Source of the DNA: an uncultured Flavobacteriales bacterium
Lineage (GTDB): Bacteria > Bacteroidota > Bacteroidia > Flavobacteriales > Crocinitomicaceae
NCBI GenBank assembly: GCA_946886545.1
Contig: CAMPIU010000193.1
Coordinates: forward strand, 1 to 6,085
Length of the DNA stretch: 6,085 nt
Reading direction: 5' to 3'
Position 1 is the first letter of the stretch; every line of letters begins with the position of its first letter. Below, one piece after another: positions 1 through 4,487 of this stretch. The notes under the pieces are model-generated. The model was not told the origin of the DNA. It ran no database searches and saw nothing but the letters and a program-made list of their open reading frames with translations. The position numbers were made by a program, and so were the translations under genes.

Positions 1-55
1 CGCAAAGAAGCAGAGGACGCAGAGTTTTTTTGATGCAAACTCCCGGGTATTTCCC
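1..55 (+). repeat. Intergenic repeat unit A, copy 1
   Basis: This 55-bp unit is identical base for base to 103-157, including a run of seven T. It starts CGCAAAGAAGCAGAGGACGC, then a T-run, and ends in a CCCGGG-containing tail. It is cut by the window start, so the true left edge is unknown. Short G/A-rich CGCAAAG-type intergenic repeats are common in environmental bacteria and have no agreed function; linking this unit to them is inference. Confidence 0.85.
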
Positions 56-57
56 CC

Positions 58-102
58 GGAAGAACACAGAGGAACACGGAAGGAACACAGAGTTTTTTTT
101 AA
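58..102 (+). repeat. Intergenic repeat unit B, copy 1
   Basis: This unit begins GGAAGAACACAGAGGAACAC and ends with ACACAGAG, an eight-T run and AA. It recurs at 215-256 with 2 bp fewer in the middle (GGAAGGAAC against GGAAGAAC) and a shorter T-run. It is built on the same scheme as unit A: a purine-rich stretch ending in AGAG, then a T-run. Units A and B therefore may share an ancestor. Confidence 0.8.
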
Positions 103-157
103 CGCAAAGAAGCAGAGGACGCAGAGTTTTTTTGATGCAAACTCCCGGGTATTTCCC
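103..157 (+). repeat. Intergenic repeat unit A, copy 2
   Basis: This is a perfect 55-bp copy of 1-55, offset by 102 bp, directly after unit B copy 1. Perfect identity in non-coding DNA points to recent duplication or gene-conversion-like homogenisation. Confidence 0.85.
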
Positions 158-163
158 ACAAGA

Positions 164-211
164 ATGTGCAAAGCACATGAAGACGAAGGCTCCTTCAATG
201 AAGGAGTAGCC
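164..211. repeat. Two tandem hairpins inside the repeat cluster
   Basis: Hairpin 1 is ATGTGC (164-169), loop AAA, GCACAT (173-178), with a perfect 6-bp stem. Hairpin 2 is CTCCTTC (190-196), loop AAT, GAAGGAG (200-206), with a perfect 7-bp stem. It can also form as GGCT/AGCC outside CCTTC/GAAGG, with three unpaired bases. The pair fills the 57-bp spacer between unit A copy 2 and unit B copy 2. Neither is followed by a T-run, so they are not obvious terminators. Confidence 0.6.
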
Positions 212-214
212 TGA

Positions 215-256
215 GGAAGAACACAGAGGAACACGGAAGAACACAGAGTTTTTTAA
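215..256 (+). repeat. Intergenic repeat unit B, copy 2
   Basis: This is a second copy of the unit at 58-102, two bases shorter in the middle and with six T instead of eight. It is again followed at once by a unit A copy, so the order B then A is preserved. Confidence 0.8.
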
Positions 257-285
257 CGCAAAGGCGCGGAGGACGCAGAGTTTTT
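257..285 (+). repeat. Truncated, diverged unit A, copy 3
   Basis: CGCAAAGGCGCGGAGGACGC, AGAG and a T-run match the first 29 bases or so of unit A with a few substitutions. The CCCGGG-containing tail is missing. The AACGCAAAG junction with unit B is kept. Confidence 0.65.
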
Positions 286-337
286 AATTGTTTATAGGGA
301 ACTCTAACGTGTGTTTTTTAAGTTTTACAACAGTCCC

Positions 338-370
338 CTTTGCGCACTTTGCTTCTTTGCGTTTTTTTTT
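338..370 (-). repeat. Inverted unit A-like copy
   Basis: Read on the minus strand, this stretch gives an A-run, AACGCAAAGAAGCAAAGTGC and GCAAAG. It matches the start of unit A (AACGCAAAGAAGCAGAGGAC) with a few mismatches. It lies opposite in orientation to copies 1-3, so a transcript of the region could fold back on itself. Confidence 0.6.
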
Positions 371-400
371 ATCCACAGATTCCGAAGTGTCGGTACAGGG

Positions 401-429
401 GAGCAGAGGATGCAGAATTTTTGATGCAT
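401..429 (+). repeat. Degenerate unit A remnant next to the 441-899 stop
   Basis: GAGCAGAGGATGCAGAATTT followed by TTGATGCAT aligns with the middle of unit A (AAGCAGAGGACGCAGAG, T-run, GATGCA). It ends 12 bp from the stop codon of the minus-strand SRPBCC gene and could form part of that gene's 3' untranslated region. Between it and the inverted copy, 382-393 reads CCGA-AGTG-TCGG, a 4-bp stem. Confidence 0.5.
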
Positions 430-440
430 TCAGGTTTTAA

Positions 441-899
441 TTATTGCTCACAAATATTCTTTAACTCATCCAACGCCTTTGGCCATGCCTCGTCGAAATA
501 GGAAGCGTACTCTTCTGCCGTGTCCACTTCAGCTGTAACACGCGTTCCGTTTGCTGTGGGCTCAAAACGGTAATTTTCATGAGCTCCTTTCCAGCTGTCG
601 ACTTTTTCGCCTTCCGTTATTTCCACCCCTTTTTCCATGACACCGTAGTGCTCGATAGATACGAATTTTCCCGGGTCATTTTCGGCAATACGGGCAATCA
701 TTCCTCCCTTGCTGCCATCTTCCGATATCCCGACAAACAGGATCTTGTCGCCTTTGTTCCATCCACCTTCCCAGGAAGAAGTAGGGTTGAAGGGAGCGGT
801 CCATTGTTCGTAAGTACGCTTGTCGCTGAGACCGAGCATTGCATCGTGAACGCGTTCGGGCGAAGCGGAAATTTCTTTGGTATAACTTAGTTTTTTCAT
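441..899 (-). CDS. SRPBCC / AHSA1-type (START-like fold) protein
   Basis: The protein has 152 residues, the usual length for a single-domain SRPBCC protein. No signal peptide or membrane segment is visible, so it should be cytoplasmic. The opening (KKLSYTKEISASPERVHDAM, residues 2-21) is the classic first strand and helix of the AHSA1/polyketide-cyclase-like group. It is followed by LGLSDKRTYEQWTAPFNP and a strand-rich core with W-x-K-G-x-K-I-L-F near residues 48-55, the repeated beta strands of the fold, and a C-terminal helix (EEYASYFDEAWPKALDELKN) that would close the cavity. Family members bind hydrophobic ligands or act as enzymes or chaperone cofactors; the ligand here cannot be told. 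The ATG at 899 lies just before the family-typical first strand. The gene stands alone, divergent from the repressor operon, with its own promoter candidate at 923-953. Confidence 0.88.
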   Translation of the reverse strand: MKKLSYTKEISASPERVHDAMLGLSDKRTYEQWTAPFNPTSSWEGGWNKGDKILFVGISEDGSKGGMIARIAENDPGKFVSIEHYGVMEKGVEITEGEKVDSWKGAHENYRFEPTANGTRVTAEVDTAEEYASYFDEAWPKALDELKNICEQ

Positions 900-922
900 G
901 TGAAAGATATTTTATGAATGAT

Positions 923-953
923 CTAAGATAAAGAAGTTTTGGGTGGAGAGCAA
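923..953 (-). promoter_or_regulatory. Putative promoter for the SRPBCC gene
   Basis: On the minus strand there is TTG (953-951), a 20-bp spacer and TATCTTAG (930-923). This is one mismatch from the Bacteroidota -7 consensus TAnnTTTG and has a near-standard spacing. It would start transcription about 20 nt upstream of the ATG at 899. The leader is AT-rich with no Shine-Dalgarno sequence, as is normal in this phylum. The match is short and could be chance. Confidence 0.4.
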
Positions 954-999
954 GGTTCCCGAACACAAAAACACTCATTTTTTTTGTTAAAATTAACCT

Positions 1000-1019
1000 A
1001 CAACTTGTTTCGTACGAAA
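1000..1019. promoter_or_regulatory. Candidate operator: two abutting dyads in the promoter
   Basis: TTTCGTACGAAA (1008-1019) is a perfect 12-bp palindrome filling most of the spacer between -33 and -7. ACAA-C-TTGT (1000-1008) is a smaller dyad covering the -33 element. BlaI/MecI repressors are dimers that bind dyads overlapping their own promoter. The TACAACTTGTT stretch (999-1009) only loosely recalls the TACA/TGTA half-sites of staphylococcal operators. Position and symmetry make autorepression likely, but which dyad is bound is inference. Confidence 0.5.
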
Positions 1020-1034
1020 AATTTCCTACCTTTG
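1005..1034 (+). promoter_or_regulatory. Putative promoter of the repressor-protease operon
   Basis: TTG at 1005-1007, a 19-bp spacer and TACCTTTG at 1027-1034 fit the Bacteroidota primary-sigma pattern (-33 TTG, -7 TAnnTTTG) perfectly. The -7 element ends only 4 nt before the repressor ATG at 1039. Transcription would therefore start at or within a base or two of the start codon, giving a leaderless or nearly leaderless mRNA. An in-frame TGA at 1033-1035 rules out any longer N-terminus. Confidence 0.65.
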
Positions 1035-1038
1035 AAAA

Positions 1039-1440
1039 ATGAAAGCAAAAGACATTCAAAATAATCCGCAATCGGAACCGACAAAATCAGAATTGGAGAT
1101 TTTGCAGGTTCTTTGGAAAAACGGTCCTTCAACCGTTCGTTTCGTAAATGATTACCTGAACGAACAGAAACGTGCCGTACAATATACTTCTACATTGAAG
1201 CTGATGCAGATCATGACCGAGAAAGAAATGCTGTTGCGCGATGCTTCGAGTATGAAACATATTTACAGTGCCGCAATCGAAGAAAACCATACGAAAACCG
1301 TTTTACTGGACAAGTTCATCGATACGATGTTCAACGGATCAAGTACCAACCTGATGATGCAGTTGCTGGGCAACAAAAAGACCTCGCCCGAAGAATTGGA
1401 TGCAATTCGTGCCATGCTGGATCAACTGGACAAGAAATAA
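1039..1440 (+). CDS. BlaI/MecI-family winged-helix repressor
   Basis: The protein has 133 residues, close to the usual 120-130 of BlaI/MecI/CopY repressors. Residues 15-78 form the winged helix: TKSELEILQVLWKNGPSTV is the family's first helix and turn, and QYTSTLKLMQIMTEKEML is the recognition helix and following segment (family form Y-T-T-V-x-T-x-L-x-R-L-x-x-K). The wing RDASSMKHIYSA follows. Residues 80-133 are the dimerisation domain, with the family signature FNGSSTNLMMQLL (98-110) and a terminal helix EELDAIRAMLDQLDKK. In staphylococcal BlaI/MecI the activated BlaR1/MecR1 pathway cleaves an Asn-Phe bond near residue 101; no NF pair exists here. The gene is followed after 21 bp by the M56 protease, the standard partner, in one operon. 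The target may be the operon itself (dyads at 1000-1019). No beta-lactamase gene is present, so a resistance role is not shown. Confidence 0.9.
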   Translation: MKAKDIQNNPQSEPTKSELEILQVLWKNGPSTVRFVNDYLNEQKRAVQYTSTLKLMQIMTEKEMLLRDASSMKHIYSAAIEENHTKTVLLDKFIDTMFNGSSTNLMMQLLGNKKTSPEELDAIRAMLDQLDKK

Positions 1441-1461
1441 AAACTTTTAAAACCCAATACT

Positions 1462-3339
1462 ATGCATTTTTTAATGAACGACTCAATTATCACAGCGATC
1501 AGCTGGACATTAATCCATTCGCTATGGCTCGGGCTCGCAGCAGCCCTTCTTGCAGGACTTACAGTTATGCTTACCAAAAAGTCAACTTCGGCAATCCGAT
1601 ACAATTTGCTCGCAGGATTGAGTATTACATTTTTGGTCACAATCGGTTTTATTTTCTATAACGAATTCGAAACACAATCCTCCGTTCTACAAGCGGATAA
1701 ATCGGTCAAAAACAAGCTTCAGACAGAACAGCTTGTTTCATTTTCTCCCGCAGTTATAAAAGAAGAGGCGAGTGAACCGTTTTCAATCATAGCTGCATTC
1801 ATCAGCAACTATGGTTCCTGGATCGTTTTGATGCGGTTTGTTGTGTTTATCTTCAAATGCATCCGAATGACAGGCGATTTACGGCAAGTTTACCGGGCAC
1901 GCAATTATCAAACTATTGTTCCACCGGAAATGTGGCAGAAACGTGTTTTAGAACTCCAGGTTTTACTCCGTATCAAACGTCCTGTTCAATTGCTTGAATC
2001 CAAATTAGTAAAGATCCCGTCGGTAACAGGATTATTCAAGCCGGTTATTTTGGTGCCGGTCGGATTATTGAACAATATTCCCCAGGAACAGGTAGAAGCT
2101 ATTTTGCTGCACGAGCTTGCACACATTCGCCGCAGTGATTATGGGATCAACCTCATTCAAACCTTCATTGAAATCCTGTTTTTCTTTAATCCCGGTATTT
2201 TGTGGATTTCTTCCCTGCTAAAAGACGAACGTGAAAATTGTTGCGATGATTTAGCAATTCGTGTGACAAACAATAAGAAAGAATTTGTCCATGCTCTGAT
2301 TTCCTTCCAGGAATACAACATGAATAAACAGCGCTTTGCCCTGCAATTCGGGGATCAGAAAATGAAACTGGCCGAGCGTGCAAAAAGAATTCTTTTCAAC
2401 AGCAACAAGATGCTCAGTATCCGGGAAAAGTACTTTCTATCCGTTTGTGTTGCCGTGAGTTCGGTTCTCTTCCTGGTGGTTTTGAACGTGAATTCATCTT
2501 CCGCGCAGGAAATTAAATCACCTGTTGCGGACACTTTGGATAACGAAAAATACAATCCTAAGGAAATCCCGGAAGGAACTGCTATCCGGTATATGAATGA
2601 CGCGAAAGGGAAGAGATCTCACGTATATATTTTCAAGAACGACGGAGTGCTTTACCAGGTACCGGAAAATCTGGAAAACTTTAAGGTCGACGGTAAGCTG
2701 ATTACCGGTAAAGACCGGGATAACTACCTTCCGCAAATCCAGGCACTGATTGACGGTTATGAAAAAACCATTGCTTCCGACATTTCAGAAGAAGAACGGA
2801 TCATTGATGAAGCATCTAAGATAATAGACGCACACTCTGCAATCATTGACAAGCATTCGGCAGTTATTGATAAACACACAGCGCTCATAGAAGAGCAGGT
2901 AAAGATCCTTGAAGCCGAAATCCGTAAAAAGGACGGAGAGATTGACTGGAAAAAGCATGATGAGGCACAGCGCCGCATCGAAGAAGAACAGCTTAAGATC
3001 CAGATCGAGTCTGAAAAGATTGATCACGAAGCACGTAAGATTGACGAACAGGCGCGCAAAATAGATGAACAAGCCCGTAAGATTGATGCAAAGCTGAAGT
3101 TGCAGGAAAGAGAATTGAAATTAGCTGAACCTGATCCTATTCCTGCTGACCACCACATCACTCAAATGGTTATAGAAGATTTGAAAAAAGCGGGGTACAA
3201 GGGAAAGATCCATTCCTTCGAACTAAATGAAAGAGCCTTAATAATTAACGGAAAAACCCAATCCGAATCACTCTTCGAAAAAGTAAAAAAACACATCAAG
3301 TCCGGTATGCGCATCTTGTACAACATTGATACGCATTAA
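1462..3339 (+). CDS. BlaR1-like M56 membrane metalloprotease with coiled-coil C-terminus
   Basis: The protein has 625 residues. Hydrophobic segments lie near residues 8-37, 47-66, 107-132, 227-252 and 324-343. The zinc site is HELAH (217-221), with the third ligand probably E258 in ERENCCDD (256-263, ExxxD pattern). The flanking LLESKLVKIPSVTGLFKPVILVP and FFNPGILWIS blocks are typical of family M56. All catalytic residues are present, so the protease should be active. Beyond the last membrane segment, SSSAQ starts an apparently extracytoplasmic part: an entry region (350-432), heptad repeats (about 443-553) and a C-terminal module (557-625) with FELNERALIINGKTQ. The penicillin-binding sensor domain of BlaR1/MecR1 is absent. 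It should sense an envelope signal and relieve repression by the gene before it. The start could instead be the ATG at 1474, four codons in; neither has a clear ribosome site. Confidence 0.88.
   Translation: MHFLMNDSIITAISWTLIHSLWLGLAAALLAGLTVMLTKKSTSAIRYNLLAGLSITFLVTIGFIFYNEFETQSSVLQADKSVKNKLQTEQLVSFSPAVIKEEASEPFSIIAAFISNYGSWIVLMRFVVFIFKCIRMTGDLRQVYRARNYQTIVPPEMWQKRVLELQVLLRIKRPVQLLESKLVKIPSVTGLFKPVILVPVGLLNNIPQEQVEAILLHELAHIRRSDYGINLIQTFIEILFFFNPGILWISSLLKDERENCCDDLAIRVTNNKKEFVHALISFQEYNMNKQRFALQFGDQKMKLAERAKRILFNSNKMLSIREKYFLSVCVAVSSVLFLVVLNVNSSSAQEIKSPVADTLDNEKYNPKEIPEGTAIRYMNDAKGKRSHVYIFKNDGVLYQVPENLENFKVDGKLITGKDRDNYLPQIQALIDGYEKTIASDISEEERIIDEASKIIDAHSAIIDKHSAVIDKHTALIEEQVKILEAEIRKKDGEIDWKKHDEAQRRIEEEQLKIQIESEKIDHEARKIDEQARKIDEQARKIDAKLKLQERELKLAEPDPIPADHHITQMVIEDLKKAGYKGKIHSFELNERALIINGKTQSESLFEKVKKHIKSGMRILYNIDTH
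2800..2904 (+). repeat. Heptad array 1 in the M56 protein (five heptads)
   Basis: Residues 447-481 run as five seven-residue units: IIDEASK, IIDAHSA, IIDKHSA, VIDKHTA and LIEEQVK. Hydrophobic residues recur at positions 1 and 2, acidic ones at position 3. Histidines 458, 465 and 472 sit exactly one heptad apart and so line one face of a helix. This is a predicted coiled coil in the extracytoplasmic region. Confidence 0.75.
3016..3099 (+). repeat. Heptad array 2 in the M56 protein (four heptads)
   Basis: Residues 519-546 read KIDHEAR, KIDEQAR, KIDEQAR and KIDAKLK. The two identical units (526-532 and 533-539) differ at the DNA level in six of seven codons, all synonymously. The array continues the coiled coil begun at about residue 443. 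The link between the arrays (482-518) is charged and helix-prone. Confidence 0.75.
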
Positions 3340-3387
3340 TGCATGTCTAAACAAAGCCTAAGTAGGACATGAGTACAGTTAAAGATG

Positions 3388-3417
3388 AGAGCTCCGATAG
3401 TAACATGTCGGAGCTTT
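3388..3417 (+). terminator. Hairpin terminator after the repressor-protease operon
   Basis: AGCTCCGA (3390-3397) pairs perfectly with TCGGAGCT (3408-3415). The stem extends inward by a T-G and an A-T pair to a 6-nt loop, and outward by G-T and A-T pairs. It begins about 50 bp after the protease stop and runs into TTTGTT, a weak U-rich tail. GC-rich stems with short U-tails are usual terminators in this phylum. It could also act bidirectionally for the convergent lipoprotein gene. Confidence 0.7.
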
Positions 3418-3623
3418 GTTGGCTTCATTTCAAAAAGGGGGAGAAGGTTGCAAGGTTGCTGCGGACCAGGCGATTTAAGTGTACTAAACCTGGTTTGTCC
3501 CAAATGCAGTGCAGAAATAGGCGTAATTGTAACAGATTGCTAGCTTCCTCATTTCATTGGAATTTCTGCGGATGCTGTTAGTACAAAGGCCTTATGGTGA
3601 GATTCAGCGCAACAGATTTCTCG
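3418..3623. other. Non-coding stretch between convergent genes, with nested inverted repeats
   Basis: No convincing gene is seen. An outer inverted repeat TGTACTAA (3480-3487) / TTAGTACA (3578-3585) encloses an inner one, GCAGAAAT (3511-3518) / ATTTCTGC (3562-3569). TAAG (3476-3479) and CTTA (3591-3594) could extend the outer stem past a bulge. AACAGATT plus GCTAGC occurs at 3531-3544 and again, split by 4 bp, at 3611-3628. A 70-codon frame from ATG 3369 crosses the terminator hairpin, shows no family features and is judged spurious. Confidence 0.5.
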
Positions 3624-3995
3624 CTAGCCTAACACCAATAACTTACAATCACTTTCCTTCGTCTCAAAACTTCCCTTCCAAATAACATTATTGCTTTGGT
3701 CTACGATTTTATAACTGTGTTTCGCAGTTTCCTTTCTGTACATTTTATCGGTATATAAGAATTGTCCACCGTTGCATTCTTCCGGTGCAGAAAAAGAAGT
3801 CAGATGATCCGAAATATCTACAGTTGAAATGAATTCATCATCCACATAAAAAGTCAAAGTAGTTACATCAGCACCATCCTGCAAATTATGTGCTTTCATT
3901 CCACTAAACCAAAAAGATACAGATCCGGTATACTTTTCTTTTTTACATGCGGCGAAGGAGATCACCAGAACTGATAAGATGATTAAGTTTTTCAT
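3624..3995 (-). CDS. Small predicted lipoprotein of unknown function
   Basis: The protein has 123 residues. The N-terminus MKNLIILSVLVISFAACKKE is a lipoprotein signal peptide: short basic start, hydrophobic core (residues 4-14), then FAAC with cysteine 17 as the lipidation site. The KK after the cysteine is common in Bacteroidota lipoproteins. The mature part is about 106 residues, apparently beta-rich, with alternating strands such as YTGSVSFWF, TTLTFYVDDEFISTVDI, HSYKIVDQ and VIWKGSFETK. Two cysteines in the mature part (C74 and C117, by count) could form a disulfide. I do not recognise a named family. The gene is alone, convergent to the protease operon, and has no clear promoter match. 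The start is well fixed because the signal peptide begins at this ATG. Confidence 0.85.
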   Translation of the reverse strand: MKNLIILSVLVISFAACKKEKYTGSVSFWFSGMKAHNLQDGADVTTLTFYVDDEFISTVDISDHLTSFSAPEECNGGQFLYTDKMYRKETAKHSYKIVDQSNNVIWKGSFETKESDCKLLVLG

Positions 3996-4223
3996 AGGTT
4001 GTTCTTTTTACAGGTAAAGTAAGTAAAAAAAGAATAGGAGGAGGGGAACTATGCGGAATAGTCCATTTTTCCCATTGTTGTCCGATTAAATTTCTAACAC
4101 CACTTACTAATCTCTTTATCTTCCTACTTACCTTACAGCTTTCGCACTAATGCTTGTCGCTGTTTCCTCTTTACCCGCTGAGCGGCCTCTTGCCCAGGCA
4201 GAAAAAGTAGGCAAAACTGCCTT

Positions 4224-4314
4224 TGCACAATTACAGCTTTCAGACAACCAGATTTGAAGGACGGGTAATGATTTGAAGATTCTGTAATATTCCTACAGGT
4301 CGTGTAATTGTGCA
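4224..4314. repeat. 12-bp perfect inverted repeat bounding 91 bp
   Basis: TGCACAATTACA (4224-4235) is the exact reverse complement of TGTAATTGTGCA (4303-4314), with 67 bp between. TTACAGCTTTC overlapping the left arm (4231-4241) also occurs at 4133-4143. The arms could form a stem, mark the ends of a very small non-autonomous element, or bind a regulator. No flanking target duplication was identified. Confidence 0.55.
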
Positions 4315-4435
4315 TTTTGTCAACTAGTATCAATCAGTCAAAAAAGACCAGATCTTTATTTCAAAATTCACCCTTCCTATTATTTGAGACGGGTAAAACA
4401 CCATGGGACAACAATGATTTTTTTGCGATTATCTA

Positions 4436-4469
4436 TACCGGAAAAAGATTTAGTTATATTTATCCGGTA
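4436..4469. promoter_or_regulatory. Dyad upstream of the eCIS-like gene
   Basis: TACCGGA (4436-4442) and TCCGGTA (4463-4469) form a perfect 7-bp inverted repeat with a 20-bp AT-rich centre. The centre contains TATATTTA (4455-4462), one base from the -7 consensus TAnnTTTG, but no TTG lies at the right distance. The dyad ends 18 bp before the ATG at 4488. It could be an operator around the promoter or a leader hairpin. Confidence 0.35.
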
Positions 4470-4487
4470 GTCAAAATTCACTGAAGC

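Larger units (their letters stand above)
3996..4487. other. Non-coding stretch with inverted and direct repeats
   Basis: This separates two divergent genes and should hold their promoters, but I find no full -33/-7 match for either. It holds a 12-bp inverted repeat (4224-4235 / 4303-4314), an 11-bp direct repeat (4133-4143 / 4231-4241), a small hairpin AGGCA-AAAC-TGCCT (4209-4222), CCGC-TGA-GCGG near 4170, and a dyad at 4436-4469. A 35-codon plus-strand frame (4150-4257) and a 66-codon minus-strand frame (4133-4333) overlap these repeats and lack support as genes. Confidence 0.5.

Noticed and set aside
1..300. CRISPR array
   Set aside because: The repeats are too few and the spacing irregular. 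The sequences between copies are themselves repeated, so there are no unique spacers, and no cas genes are present.
381..394. CCGA-AGTG-TCGG hairpin as terminator of the SRPBCC gene
   Set aside because: The stem is only 4 bp and is followed on the minus strand by an A-run, not a T-run.
579..1071. Other long frames overlapping the SRPBCC gene
   Set aside because: One is antisense and one is a shifted frame on the same strand; neither has a family signature, whereas the 441-899 frame does.
2757..2978. Minus-strand frames antisense to the coiled-coil region
   Set aside because: The Ser/Cys/Met-rich translation is the antisense of the heptad repeats; the plus strand is clearly coding.
1039..3339. 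Beta-lactam resistance operon
   Set aside because: There is no beta-lactamase or resistance penicillin-binding protein gene in the window, and the protease lacks the penicillin-binding sensor domain.
3369..3581. Plus-strand 70-codon open frame after the protease gene
   Set aside because: It starts inside the post-operon region, reads through the terminator hairpin, has erratic composition with Cys/Arg runs, and shows no family motif.
4133..4333. Minus-strand 66-codon open frame
   Set aside because: It covers the inverted and direct repeats, has no promoter or recognisable domain, and has an unlikely composition.
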